From Charina bottae (Eukaryota; Chordata; Lepidosauria; Squamata; Charinaidae): 64,000 nucleotides of DNA. The notes under the pieces are model-generated. The model was not told where the DNA came from. It searched no databases and saw nothing but the letters and a program-made list of their open reading frames with translations. Positions 52,081 to 64,000 of the stretch are shown piece by piece. How positions within the stretch are numbered: position 1 is the stretch's first letter; the number at the start of each line of letters is the position of its first letter. The stretch covers positions 40,773,501 to 40,837,500 of the forward strand of contig JALMGJ010000008.1 in NCBI GenBank assembly GCA_023362775.1, in the 5' to 3' direction. The position numbers were made by a program, and so were the translations under genes.

Positions 52081-54006
52081 AATCAGGTCAGCCTATCCCT
52101 AGTTAGATGTCTTAGCAACTCCTGTAACTCCCAGCCAGCAATCATAGTAGATGCTGTTTAACACATCTGATAGCACCAGTTTGGGGAAGTCTGAGAAATA
52201 CTGAATGTTCTACCTCATATTGTAAAGAGGAGAAGAAAGTAATGGATGGACAGGAAGATCTAATATTGGGTGGATCAGAGAAGCAGCTTGCAACACAATG
52301 CTTTTTTGGATTCTTTCAAAATATGAAGAAAGGTTTCTGTGGACTTTGCATTAATGGTTTATAGTAGCCTAGAAGTTTCTTCAGTTGGTGAAGGAACAGT
52401 GGGTGAAACCCCCAAGTATTTTCAGTTCCTGCCATTGCCCTTGCTCTTAATAAAGATGCTTCCTTTATTCTTCTTAGAATCCAAGATCACATTCATCATT
52501 CTTCTCTTACTGTGCAAATCTGTGTATAGTCCATGTCTTCCCCATTTAGGAAGAAAATAATAATATTTGCTACTTTGTAAATAAATTGAAACAATAAAAG
52601 ACATGTCTGTTTCTCAAGGAAAATAAGTGTAGAGATCAGAGATTAGGAAGTAATGTTTTCAAATGAAATGTAATAAACAGCTATTGTTATAATAGTTATT
52701 ACATTGTAAGAAAGTGATACCATTTTATCAAGTTGACAGTCATTTTATTTCTCATTGGTAGGATTTAATGAAAGGAAATGCTTCTGTTCATATTCTTGTT
52801 AACACTTAAAATTTATGTGTTGCATATTTTTCCCCTGGTAAATTGCAGCACTTTATCTTGTTTTTGTGTTCTTTAAAATCAGATGCTTTCCTAGTATTTT
52901 AAAATTGTATTATAAGCCCCTGGAACACATACTCTGGAGCTCAGCAGTATGAATTCCGCGACATCACTACATTTTACTGTGATTAAGATTAGTGCTACAA
53001 TTACGATCACTGCAGATACTACTAGTAATAACGCTATTATCATCATCATCATCAGTATTAGTACTTTATTATAGTGGAATTCTTATTGCTATTACTGGAA
53101 CTCTATTAGCACCGTGGCTGCGGCTGCCGAATGCAGATTTAATATATGGAGAGCTGGCAAGCTCCCCTAAACGAACATAAGAAATGTACAGGGTGAAGGG
53201 ATCCAGTCTGTAGCACCCCGTAAAGAATGAATTCCCATTAGCATTTGCAACGATTAATCCGACCTACACCTCTGGGTCAAATGAAGCCTTACGACAGTAC
53301 TCCATTTAATAAACGGAGGATACGTGTGGTTTCTTTATCTTATCCCCCATGGAGCATTTTGAGTGCAGCAGGTGTAAAGTCTCTCATTTGTAAAAGCCTG
53401 GCTTTATTTATCCGTTTTTCCTTGCGCTTTCTGTGATGGGAGAACCCGGCTGAGGTTCTGCAAACGCTCTCTCTGGTCATGTGGGCCTGGCGTTCGCAAG
53501 GTTAAATTGCTGGTAGGCGTGTAGTCAGGGTGTTGTGCTCCATGCTAACAGGGTGGATGCATCCATATGTCCAGTTGAAAAATCAACTCTCTCAGCCTGG
53601 TTAGAAATGCTGCCTTGATAGCATTTCCCCAAAGCACCTTGTGGACCAGAACCTTGGCAATAGGAGTAGGTTGACTGTTGAGGCAATAATGGAATTCTGA
53701 CTCACAGTTGGTGGGGTGGAGGGAGTGTAGGTCTTGCTTTTAGTTACATAACATTATATGAAGTTGAAATATGATCATATATACCCATATAAATAGATAC
53801 TGTATACAGTAGATACATAGGCATGTACTGAATTATTCTTTATTGTAACAGTCTCTACTTGGTGCTTTGTTGAGGCAACAGCTTTCAGAATTCCTAGCCA
53901 TACCATACTATGCCAAGTCAAAAAACATGGTTCATAAATCAGAGGGGTGGGGTGTACAAGGACTAAACCCAAACAAACCATTTTATAGCTTAATTCAGTA
54001 AACAAG
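52081..54006. other. Unassigned stretch; candidate conserved segment
   Basis: No gene supported. 52920-53440 is repeat-free, keeps CpGs and has TAAT-core and (ATC)n sequence; it is the best conserved-element candidate in this part of the window. Proof needs alignment. Confidence 0.35.
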
Positions 54007-54017
54007 CCCAATATTGT

Positions 54018-54124
54018 ATTGTCGAAGGCTTTCACGGCCGGAGTTCAATGGTTGTTGTGGGTCTTCCGGGCCGTCTTCCAGAACACGGCCACACAGCCCG
54101 GAAGACCCACAACAACCATCGAAA
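54018..54124. mobile_element. Short PLE-type insertion, inverted ends only
   Basis: Perfect 11-bp TSD CCCAATATTGT at 54007-54017 and 54125-54135. GGTTGTTGTGGGTCTTCCGG near its left reappears inverted near its right. It starts ATTGTCGAAGGCTTTCACGG, the same terminus as the right end of the 50355 element. The ribozyme part is missing. Confidence 0.82.
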
Positions 54125-54135
54125 CCCAATATTGT

Positions 54136-54407
54136 TTCCAGTCTTGAGTGTGACACTGAACAGTTCAAAGAACCAGATTTTGGGGAAGGAGACATCAAGA
54201 CTTCATCTCCCAACCATTAATCAGTCCAGAAATAATCCTTTCTCATGTGCAGGACTATACTTCCAAGTAGACTTGTTATTTAGGGATTGATCCTACAGTC
54301 ATCAGAGTTCCCTTGGGCTTGTTAGAACTTCAGTCTCTTCTGTCTTGGGTGAAGGCCCTTTGCTTTATGGATTCTGAGCCTGGAACTGCTTCTCCTAAGC
54401 TACTACC
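54136..54407. other. Unassigned spacer
   Basis: Nothing recognised. Confidence 0.4.
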
Positions 54408-54415
54408 TTGTAGCA

Positions 54416-54691
54416 CAGAGCTTTCCAAACTGTGTGTCGCGACACAAAAGTGTGTCGCCACACACAGCGTGGTGTGTCGCCACACCACCCGGAAGCGGCG
54501 GCGCGTGCGTAGACGGTGGCGGCGGCAGCAGCGTGGTATCAGTGTTTTCGCATTTTAGCAGAGGCTGCCGCCGTCGCCGTGCACGCGCGTGCCGCCGCAT
54601 GCCCCCCCGCGGTGCCGCCGTGCGCGTGCCCCCCCGCGGTGCCACCGCCGCCGCTGGTGTGTCACCAGCGGTGGCACTTTGGAAAGCCCTG
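54416..54691 (+). mobile_element. hAT-like MITE, CAGRGCTTTCCAAA family, GC-rich form, copy D
   Basis: CAGAGCTTTCCAAA .. TTTGGAAAGCCCTG. Perfect TSD TTGTAGCA at 54408-54415 and 54692-54699. The core is rich in GCCGCC, CGCGTGC and CCCCCCGCGG blocks, with many CpGs intact. Shares its core with copy A at 27375, reversed. Confidence 0.93.
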
Positions 54692-54699
54692 TTGTAGCA

Positions 54700-55414
54700 T
54701 ATCAGGTGAGTCATCCTCCTCTTTTTCCAGGGACACTTCAGGATATATTGTTTATTGCTTGGGAGCTGGTATGCCTCTCTGTGTTAGTTGCTGGAGAATG
54801 TAAGCTGAAGAAGGCTGTTGAACTATCGTTCTCTTCGATATCCATTAAATACATGTTTGAGAACAGAGTTTTGGATTAGATGGCCTTTAAACTAACCTGT
54901 CATCCTTCTCCTTATGTTCTTCATCTCCAAAATTTCCTGGGAAGATAAAAATAAGAGTAATGGACTAAACAGCATCTGGGAAAAGAGATAGTGATTTGCA
55001 AACTCTAACAAATTTGGAATATCTGCATGTTCCTCTTTTATCAAAAATGTGCAGTCCTCTCCTTGTATTAATTTTTATCTTTTTTAAAATAAAAATTATA
55101 TTTAAAAAATGGGTAGTCATCTCCCCACTGCATCATCAGGCAGTTAGCAAGAAGACCCCTGCTCTAACAAATTTAAAGATAAATGGGGTGCTAATGTAAA
55201 TGTATTTGGTTGCCAAGATTTCTGTAATCTAGCCCTCCTTTTTTCCTTCAATAAACCTGGTTAATAAAAATGAGAATCTAGCTCTCTTGGTTGTGAGGAG
55301 CTGCTAGGGGCCTGACAATTTAAACAAATCTTCAGCAGCCATCAAATGCAATAATGTTAGACATCGGAGGAGTCTTTCTGTAGAGGATATTCCATGTATA
55401 ACTTTCAAGGCCTC
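54700..55414. other. Unassigned spacer
   Basis: No gene or repeat recognised. Confidence 0.4.
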
Positions 55415-55423
55415 CCTTTCTGT

Positions 55424-55882
55424 TGTTGTTCAGTCGTTTAGTCGTGTCCGACTCTTCGTGACCTCATGGACCATAGCACACCAGGCCTTCCTGTCCTCCA
55501 CTGCCTCCCGGAGTTTACTCAGATTCATGCTCATTACATCGGTGATGCTATCTAACCATCTCATCCTCTGCCGTCCCCTTCTCCTTTTGCCTTCAGTCTT
55601 TCCCAGCATCAGGGTCTTTTCCAGTGAGTCCTCTCTTCGCATTAGGTGGCCAAAGTATTTGAGCTTCAGCTTCAGCATCTGTCCTTCCAATGAGCAGTCA
55701 GGGTTTCCTAATTTCCTTTAGGATTGACTGGTTTGACCTCCTTGCAGTCCAAGGGACTCTCAAGAGTCTTCTCCAGCACCAGAGTTCGAAAGCATCAATT
55801 CTTCGGCGCTCAGCCTTCCTTATGGTCCAACTCTCACAGCCATACATTACTACTGGGAAAACCATAGCTTTAACTATACGGA
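55424..55882 (-). mobile_element. BovB/RTE LINE, 5'-truncated, copy 2
   Basis: TSD-like CCTTTCTGT at 55415-55423 and 55883-55891. On the minus strand it encodes the C-terminal BovB blocks KAMVFPVVMYGCESWT, CWRRLLRVPWTARRSN, LKLKYFGHLMRREDS and GKRRRGRQRMRWLD, and ends HEVTKSRTRLND, before an (AAC)n tail. The frame shifts once near 55694, so it is a pseudogene. Confidence 0.88.
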
Positions 55883-55891
55883 CCTTTCTGT

Positions 55892-57184
55892 ACTGTCCTC
55901 TTGTCTCATTAGGCAAGGTACTCACAATGGCTTTAATTTTATCAGTTTATATCTGCTTCTGAAAGGGCTTCAGGGTGATCCTGTGAATGCCAGATTTAGT
56001 GCAAAAAGACCAATAGTTGCATATGTTTTCATTCCTCGGTTTTACTATTGATGTCTAGAGAAGCTTCTATACATAGCTTTTTGAAGATTAGTACAGCAAA
56101 GTAAAGTTATAAAGTATGTGATGGGTCTCCTCTTTTCAGGCTTCTAACACTGAGGAGATACTGTTCCTTAAATCTACTTTCTTAAGCCACAAAATAGGAT
56201 TTGCCATCTGAAAGTGGTCCATCCAAGCTGCCCTGATCTTTCATGAGTATCATGGGATGCTTGCATAACTCACATTTTAATTACTATAGCCCTAAGACAC
56301 TAATTTAGTTCCATTTTATACTAACTACATGTTGGTATTGTTAAGGTTTATGACCCAATGATTTACAAGGCATGATACATCTGAATTCAAATTGGATGTA
56401 TTGATTGTTTAATTGAGTACAAAGGGCATGGATGTAACATTAAACCACCACATTGTCTGATTGTGATAATATGGCAGAAAAGAGGATCTAACCTTCCTAG
56501 ATTTTTGGTTGAGATTAAGTGACAAGGAAGGAAATCTGACCTGGGCAATTTTAGTCATTTTTTAAATGTATTAGTTTATGTAAAATATTTATGAGTTACT
56601 GTACATTGATGAAGCATAAATAAAGAATTTAACAAAATATAATTAAAATAAACACAATAAAGCAAATACAGAAGTGGTTAAAAAAACAAGGAAATAAAGT
56701 TGCTATCTAATGAATACGTTACATTCTCCCAGTTGCAGTTTCAAAACATTTAAAGAACAGTTGATTTATTGGATTTATCTTGGATTAGGGTCTAAAAAAA
56801 TACATTTTAAAAAAGATTTGATCCCAGTCCACAATATGTTTGTGCTTGAATTTTTCTTGCTTCGGGGCATATATCCTCTGGGAGCACAAGGTCTGCCCTG
56901 ATTTTTATCTTCACAATAACTATCTTGCAAGCCAGGTTGGCTATGAATTCTGGTAACTGCAGAACCAAAAGCACCTGGTTGGGAGGTTGTCTCAGAAAGG
57001 GGACATAAAGGGGAATTTAAGTCTTTCCAATCTTCGGGGACCAGCGGGCACATTTGAAATGTCAAGGTTGTGATATGAGAACTCTCAGAAAATGATTGCC
57101 CCAATGGACATGGCAATCACGATCGTATGTCAGACAAACAAATCATGGGCTGCGTCTACCTCCCATTTTATCTTCTAAGAGTTG
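55892..57184. other. Unassigned, AT-rich
   Basis: No gene. 56545-56680 may be a worn LINE tip (AAATAAAG and AATAAAA-rich). Confidence 0.4.
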
Positions 57185-57192
57185 CGCTAGGG

Positions 57193-57287
57193 CAGTGTCT
57201 CTCAACCTTGGCAACTTTAAGACTGGCTGGGGGATTCTGGGAGTTGAAGTCTACTTGTCTTAAAGTTGCCAAGGTTGAGAAACACAG
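57193..57287. mobile_element. Palindromic mini-hAT, copy 3
   Basis: CAGTGTCTCTCAACCTTGGC .. GCCAAGGTTGAGAAACACAG. TSD CGCTAGGG (57185-57192) / CCCTAGGG (57288-57295), one mismatch. Confidence 0.87.
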
Positions 57288-57295
57288 CCCTAGGG

Positions 57296-60022
57296 TCTCA
57301 GCGAGGCCCAGCGAGATTGTTGTAAACACAAGTTATAGTTGGTGCTGCTCCAAATCCTTGCTGCGTGTCCAGTCAAAACGGGGGGCTGGATGAAATTTTC
57401 TCTTGGCCCACCCCAGCAACACAACATCAAGAATTAAATCAGACGCCACGCACTGAACTTTAGAGCCATTCTTTAGGTCTCCTAAGTCCTGGGACTGGCA
57501 TCCAGGGCAGCGGGGATTGGGGAAGAAAGACCACCTTCCGTGCTAAAAGTTGCTGTGGCTTTATAGGATGATTTTTAATGTGCCCTCTGCATCCATGCAT
57601 TACAAAGTGCACCTCTTGTCATATTCTATTACCTACAGTTGCAAATGGTTCTTTACTGTGCTGGCATGGATTCCTTGCTGTTACATCAGTGGTGATACAA
57701 CAGCACCGACCTTCAGAATTAATTAGCACTTCCAGTACATTTTCCAACATTCTGCTTTCTGTTGAGCAGGCTCACAGCTCAGAAAAAAGATTGCCTCATC
57801 TGTGTGTGTTTTGATTTAATGCTGCTCATCAAGAAGCCTGTCAATATGGAAAGTAAGGATGAAGTTGAAAATGTATAAGCAGAAAAGGCCGTATTGCCAA
57901 GGCTGAACTTCTCCTAACCCTTCTGTTCGTATGCCTGGTATTTTGATAGTGGAGGGTGATAAAAGGCATAGAGATGTTGAAGATAATTGGATAATTGGAT
58001 AAAATATGAGTTTTCCATGCACTGTTTAATAGGTAGAGTATCTTAGGTCTCCAGCATGAAAAACTATAAGAAAGGGTGTGGGTGGGTGGGGATTATCCAG
58101 ATTGAGAACTCCTACCAGCTAGATCAGATAGATGCACCGATTGCTGGATGAGATCATATGACATCGTTGCATATTTTCAGGGATTTAAATGGGCTTGAAT
58201 TTTTGAGAATTTTTGGCCCTCCAAATGTTGCTGAACTATATTTCCTTATTGGCTAAGCTAACAAGGACTACTGAGAATAGGAATTCAGAGCTTCTGGAGA
58301 TTAGGGCTGACAGATCTTGGGTGCAAACATCTGGAAGGCCACTACATAGGAGCAAAGAGATACAGAAAGCACTAATGCTTTTCAGCTATCTAGTGGCTAT
58401 CTGGATTTTTTGCAGCCTATACTTGTTAGTCCTATTGCAAAGTCCAGACTTGGAAATCCAAACTTGGTTTAGAGGAATTGCTGGACAGGGTGTAAATGAG
58501 CTTAAAAAGTTATTTTAGAGTACATTATATTATTTATATTGATTATTTCAATTGATATCCTGTCGTCCTGCCCATAAGGAACTCCCTGAATAAGCTAGTG
58601 AGAGTTCTAAATACTGCAACTTAAACGGACTGGCTGAAACTAACTGTTACTGTCCTGTGTTAGTCTCTGTGGAACTTTCTTGCTGCCCCAATAATTTGTA
58701 AGCCATTGAAAGCCATCAATGAACATTCCTGAATCGACTTCCTAATTGTATTCCAACCTCATTATAAGTTATAAATTGTTATTATGAATAAGAAGCTTAT
58801 TCTGCTGCTTCCTTTCTTTGCTCATCACTGAAAAGAAAGATTAAATGTTTATTCTGCCTTCTCAATAAAATCTAGTTTGTCCTGATCACTCGTAAAGGCA
58901 AATTCTAGTTGGCAGAAGAATCAGAAGAGTTGCTTGGAAAAGAGGAGAACAGGCATACCTGAGTCAGAGATGAAAGGTTGCTTGTGCTTGTGACAGTAAA
59001 CTATGGTTTGCCATTAAACTGAAGTGCAGTTAATATTTGGGGAAGCACATCATTGTGGGCATTCTCTAACTGCAAAAAAGGTAAGAGTAGCCATGCATTT
59101 TCTCTATAGCATTTGGTGACCATCTACATTTGCCTGGAAATGTGGACCATCAGTGACATCTCATGAATGCTTGAAAATAAATAGTATATCGTTTCTCCAC
59201 TATTACGGTATATGTGAGGGGAGTCTGGCAACCATAATTGGATGACTATCAGCATTGACTGCAGCATCTATAACTGTACTGTGACTTTGTCAACATTCAC
59301 CTGTAAACACCAACCATCTCCATGCCTTTCAAACATTCAAGTCAGAATCCTTAAAACGTGGTGTGTGGGGGAGGGGATCTACAGTTTCCCTTGACTTAAT
59401 TTCCTTTATAAACTACTCAGGATGAAACTCCAGATTAGCTTAGGTGGTTTGACTTCTAGTTTAACAGGTCCCAAACTTTTTGATTATTCATTATGAGTCT
59501 GGCTGAAAGTTGATGTGCAAACGTCCATCAAAAACCAGGGGGGTTGGCTATGAACACCAGAGAGAGAGAGAATTGGTCTGAGGCACACGGGATGGACTCT
59601 CAAAGTCTAGGAGCTTCTCCTGGATTCTCTAGTGATCTATATCTTCAGTAGGACCAAAACACCTTTTTGTGGCTGATGCTCCACTGTTTTACTCAATTAT
59701 TTTCAAGGGCTGCCCTCTGCAGTTTTCACATGATCCCAAGGAAAGACAGGATGGATTGAAGGGGTTTCAGGGGACAAGAGTGCCTTTGAATCCCAAGGGC
59801 ACTGCAGCCCTAATGTTCAGTCAAAACCTTCTGCCTTTAGATTTGGAGGAACAAATATTTGTTTGCCCCATTCATATGGGTTGTTTATGGTTTACATCTG
59901 TAGTGGGACTGTAGTGGGTTACAGTATGTGTCCATAGAGCAGAATCATGGACTTGCTTTTTTGGATTGTTGTGTGTGATGAGGGATCCATGATGATTTTG
60001 AATTTACCAGGGAAAGCCTCAG
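57296..60022. other. Unassigned, low repeat content
   Basis: No gene supported on either strand. Confidence 0.4.
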
Positions 60023-60098
60023 CTTCCCTTCCCTTCCCTTCCCTTCCCTTCCCTTCCCTTCCCTTCCCTTCCCTTCCCTTCCCTTCCCTTCCCTTTCC
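60023..60098. repeat. (TTCCC)n microsatellite
   Basis: About 15 pentanucleotide units, perfect over most of its length. Confidence 0.97.
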
Positions 60099-63000
60099 TA
60101 AAATGGAAATTGGATGGCTAATTTTGGTGGTCTGTATTTTAATTAGCTGAAAAACAACCTCAGTTTTCCAAAGTTCAGGGACCTATTTCTCATTTACAAA
60201 AACACTCATAGACAAAGTGCAGCAATTGTTCCCACAATGCATGTGCAAATTATCTTAATTGCATGCAACTAATATATGTAAATCAGCTAAGTTTCCTCAG
60301 CCCATGATGCATGTTTAATCTGGCTCTCACTGCAGAACAATCTGCTCATCCCCTTGATTTTAATCAAGGCCTTCTGCTGGGTGATGGTGCAAATCATGAT
60401 TATATTAATGGAAGATGCATTTAAAGAATGTTACACATTAGGCTTTCAGTGATAAAGTACACACTAGAATCACTGTCTGATATACAATTGGAAATATTGT
60501 ATTTTTTTAAAAAAATAGCCACTGTATTCAAATATAGCAAACCTTCTGAAGCTACCAATTAAGGGTAGCTCATTCATCAGATACAGTAGGGTAAGAAACA
60601 AATAGAAATTGTACAGTATTTTTTTTACTGCATCACATACTGTAGGTAGAAACAGTGGTTTCAGTTAATTCAATAACACCTACAATCACTTACTGACGGT
60701 AGCCAAGTCCAATATATTAAACCAAAATATTGAAAATTGGGCAGTGTCCCATTCTTAAATTCGTTGGTGTATTCCAGAGAAAATCCTCTGGAAAGAAGTG
60801 CTATATCTTGAGTAATTTCATTATGGCATTTGTGTCATTCAGAGACAAGGAAATTACTGCTAACACAAGATATAATTGTAACTATTAACCTGTTTGGCTT
60901 TAAAAGGGAATTTCACCAGCAGTGTCCTCTGCGAACAGTGGTGAGGCCAACATCATGGGTGGGTGATGATGCAATAATGCAAATCCCGCAATTACATACT
61001 TGCATCAGGATGTCTGAGACAAATACATAAATGATGGCACTTGTATGATTAAGTCATCATGTCGTCATTCACCAGAGATGCCTGTGCATTTGACAAATTG
61101 ATAAAGTAGGAGTTATCTAATTGTGTGTTGTGGGATGGTGGTGTTACAGCTTTTTAAAAAAACTGATTGGGCCTGCACAGGCATATGGGACTATTGTCAA
61201 AACTCACTCTGGGCTACGGCTTTGCCTCTGCAAGCTCGTAGCACGCAGTTGTGGTGCTGCAGAACTTCTGTGATACACAGATAAAAAATTAACCATTAAA
61301 AGTAAGTGCATACTGTATTTATGTCGTGCCCAACCCTAACCCCAATGAAATAATTAATTTTATTCATGGGTGGATAGTCAAGATAGTGGTTTTAGTAGAA
61401 TGGTCTAAGCCCTTTGTACATGTGTGCAGTGTCAACATACAAAAGAGGTGGGACTTTGATCACGCAATTACAATTGCCAACTTGAGTTTTTTGATGCTCC
61501 CTCTCTCTTGTGGACACCACTGATGACTTTCAACACCACTGACTGGGAAACATGAGCAGCTCTTATCTTTATTTTTTCTTTGGCCTCTAAAATACCAAGC
61601 CAGAGACTCAGACCTTGAGCCTTTAAGGAAATTACCTTACAAGTGGAAGCTTAAATTTCACATATACTTCAACATTCCCGTCATGATGATTTTTTTCAAG
61701 AGGCAGAGTTGGGCTACTCTGTTGCAGCAAAAACTAATCAGCCCGTGTTGCATCTTAATAGACCTTGAGTTTGAAATCAGCCTTCAACGGCTGAGTTGCT
61801 GGAGTTGATGGGAGATGTGCTCTAGCATTTCTGAAGGAAGTGTTGAGGAAGGTAGATAATTTTTCATAGACTATAGTCTTGTTTCATGCATGCATTGGTT
61901 TCTATATCTATTTATTTATTATGTTTTTAGATTGCCCAGTAAACAATATTCATTGGGCAATGGTTAAATCTGTTAAGAACACATAATACAAAACAGATCA
62001 GTATAAAACAAGAGCATAAGAATGATAAAAGTAATATCACCATTATCAGCAGTAACATTAACAGTAGCTTTTGATGTTATTGCAGGTAAATTACAAATCA
62101 TCTGCAAAACAATATTTGGTCATTTTAAAACAGTTTCCTAAAACGTGTGGAAAAATAAAAAGGTCCTCCTTTGTCACAAAGAAGGCATCGGACCAGGAGT
62201 AGTGCACCTTAAAATGGACAGGGCTTCGATCACATGATTGCAGCCACCATCTTGATTTTTTTGCCCTCCACCTCCATGATGGCCCTGCACCAGGCAAGAG
62301 CTTTGCAGGGGTGGGGGTGGGGGGTCAATATCAAAAAAATCCTTTCTTTTCTGGTAGCTGCTCACTTTGACTGATTTGGTGGGATACCTAGATGAAAGCT
62401 GTACTGTAATAAATATGTTCATCTTTAAAATAGTCCCAGGCTGTTTATTGATTCTTTTTCTTCCTGTGGCATGTTAAATATTTATTTAAATTTCCTGTCC
62501 TCCAAAAGATGATTACCGATGGTTTATCTTGCCAATAATAGCATATTCTCTTTCCTCCTGTACAAATCACCCTTTGGGCTAGAGCCGTTCTCTAACCTTA
62601 CTGGCTTTTTAGAAATGTCTTCTCCAGTGCCACAAACTGAATGTTGCATTACTTTTTGTCTTTGCAGGGCCGGTGCATAAACTTTTCCCGAGTCCAGTCT
62701 CAGTAAAGGAAGGCGAAAGAATGAAAAGCCATCGTATTTTTTATTATAACCAAATGAAGACAGTGAAGCACTTATAGAGAAATCCTCAGAATGACTCCTA
62801 TCTTCTAGCTTGGAAGTTTGCTTTGTTTGGTTCTGCAAAAGTCATCCACTGCCACGTTAAGCTCTTCTTTTCAGCTTATTACTTCATACAGTATTACCTA
62901 CAGTGTTATTCACTTTGCAAGTGGCCACATGAAGAACTTTGGTGTTTTACAGCAAATCCAGCACAGGAAATCACGAACAAGTTACTGATGATGTTGGCTT

Positions 63001-63654
63001 TTGCGATTTTAGCACTCAAGCCTTGATGTGCCTCTTCCCTGGAGTGGTCTTGTTTCACGGGCACGAAGACAGAACTTATTATTTAAATATGAATGTATTT
63101 ACCACAGGGAGTAGAGTGAAGTTCCCGCTGGGCTGAAAAAATGGAAGGAGTTCATTGCCTTACAGCGGTGTCATCTCATGGAAATCTTTGAGTCTCGGTC
63201 CTCTTTCCCCCGTGCTCCCACCCCGTTGGATTGTGCCTTACGGGAAACTCCTGACTAAAAATCTTGTCACTTTGATGCCGCGCAGTACACATGTACGACA
63301 AAATGTAGTTATGGTGCCTAGAGGCATTGGTGGCAAGCAAAACTTTGCCCTCTAGTTTCTGAAGACCCCTTTCTTACATGATGCACCCAAGACAGGAAGG
63401 AAAATTAATAGAGCGTTATTCTCCAGGAAGAATAACCAAGCCTGTAACCAAGACCTTGAGTGGAGATTGAGGGAGCTGAGGCATCGAGGGCTGTGCACTG
63501 TGCCTCTCTGTTTTTCTTCCCCTTTTCTGCACTTGGTGCTCAGTAGCGCATAAAAACATTGTCCTTTGTAAACATACGTAGTAATTCTGGGCTTATGCAT
63601 TATTATAATAGGGTGGAGAAATCAGTCACCACAAAGCTGGCATCTCAGGGTCTT

Positions 63655-63658
<4 letters not shown>
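60099..63658. other. Unassigned; possible conserved segment and LINE tips
   Basis: 60230-60430 has TTAATTG, TGCATGC and TAAT motifs without repeats, typical of regulatory conserved elements. 61905-62060 and 62460-62520 look like worn CR1/L2-type tips (TATTTATTTATTATG..). No gene supported. Confidence 0.35.

Positions 63659-63707
<49 letters not shown>
63659..63707. repeat. (CT)n microsatellite
   Basis: About 24 CT units; the poly Leu-Ser frame is an artefact. Confidence 0.97.
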
Positions 63708-63709
<2 letters not shown>

Positions 63710-64000
63710 CTCCACCTTACTATCACCAAATCTCCAAGGGCTCTTCAACGTCACAAACCAGCAACTCTCTTTGCATGAGAATTTCAAAGTTTAATTAATA
63801 TAATTAAAGGCAACAGCAAGCAGCAGCCTGTGAAGGTTTTGCTCATCTTTTTTATGCCTTTTGACATTGAATGACCTATCCCTGTGTGCACGCTACTCAA
63901 TTTTGAGGGGCTACCATGCTTTGGTGGAGATTCAGCACTGGGACCAAGAGAAAAGGGGGAGAAGGCAAGATACCGTTTTTCCCCCTCTCCATTTCTACAG
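63708..64000. other. Unassigned window end
   Basis: No gene or repeat recognised. Confidence 0.4.

Overview
The window reads as a gene-poor stretch of a squamate reptile (snake or lizard) nuclear genome. The evidence is the repeat mix: 5'-truncated BovB/RTE LINEs, an L1 ORF2 tail, CR1-like 3' ends, two tRNA-derived SINE families plus a 5S-derived SINE, hAT-like and TA-targeting MITEs, Penelope-like elements (PLEs) with hammerhead-ribozyme motifs, long compound microsatellites, and an intact Ty1/copia element. No complete host protein-coding gene is visible. One short exon-like segment (2932-3052) has a good splice acceptor and retained CpGs, but I could not identify it.

Layout. 1-4.5 kb: an old PLE reverse-transcriptase relic split by a SINE, then a second PLE fragment with a GIY-YIG endonuclease ORF followed by a hammerhead motif. 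4.5-13.7 kb: mostly unique sequence with a compound microsatellite and a CR1-like tail. 13.7-15.8 kb: two MITEs of one TA-target family. 17.9-18.5 kb: the BovB ORF2 C-terminus. 19.4-24.5 kb: a 5,075-bp copia retrotransposon with identical 478-bp LTRs, a GAGGT target duplication, a half-tRNA-iMet-type primer site, a polypurine tract and one uninterrupted Gag-Pol ORF. 26.7-30.9 kb: SINEs, two hAT-like MITEs and a PLE-type hammerhead insertion. 36.6-38.0 kb: an L1 tail carrying a nested solo LTR. 40.6-49.1 kb: MITEs, an inverted hammerhead insertion, a 5S SINE, a SINE whose box-B module is repeated five times in tandem, and a hAT-like element with GC-box/CCAAT arrays. 50.3-54.7 kb: a 613-bp PLE-type insertion that is a 274-bp near-perfect inverted repeat, plus three members of one hAT-like family. 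55.4-64 kb: a second BovB tail, one palindromic mini-hAT, simple repeats and unique DNA.

The only gene that looks functional is the copia polyprotein; its parts (capsid/zinc knuckle, protease, integrase, RT, RNase H) together with LTR, primer site and polypurine tract make a complete retrotransposition unit. The other elements are short, non-autonomous or truncated copies that would depend on proteins made elsewhere. Most insertion calls rest on target-site duplications (TSDs) read directly from the sequence, so their borders are firm even where the family name is not. The remaining sequence is AT-rich and mostly unique. Several segments look like conserved non-coding sequence, but that needs alignment to other genomes.
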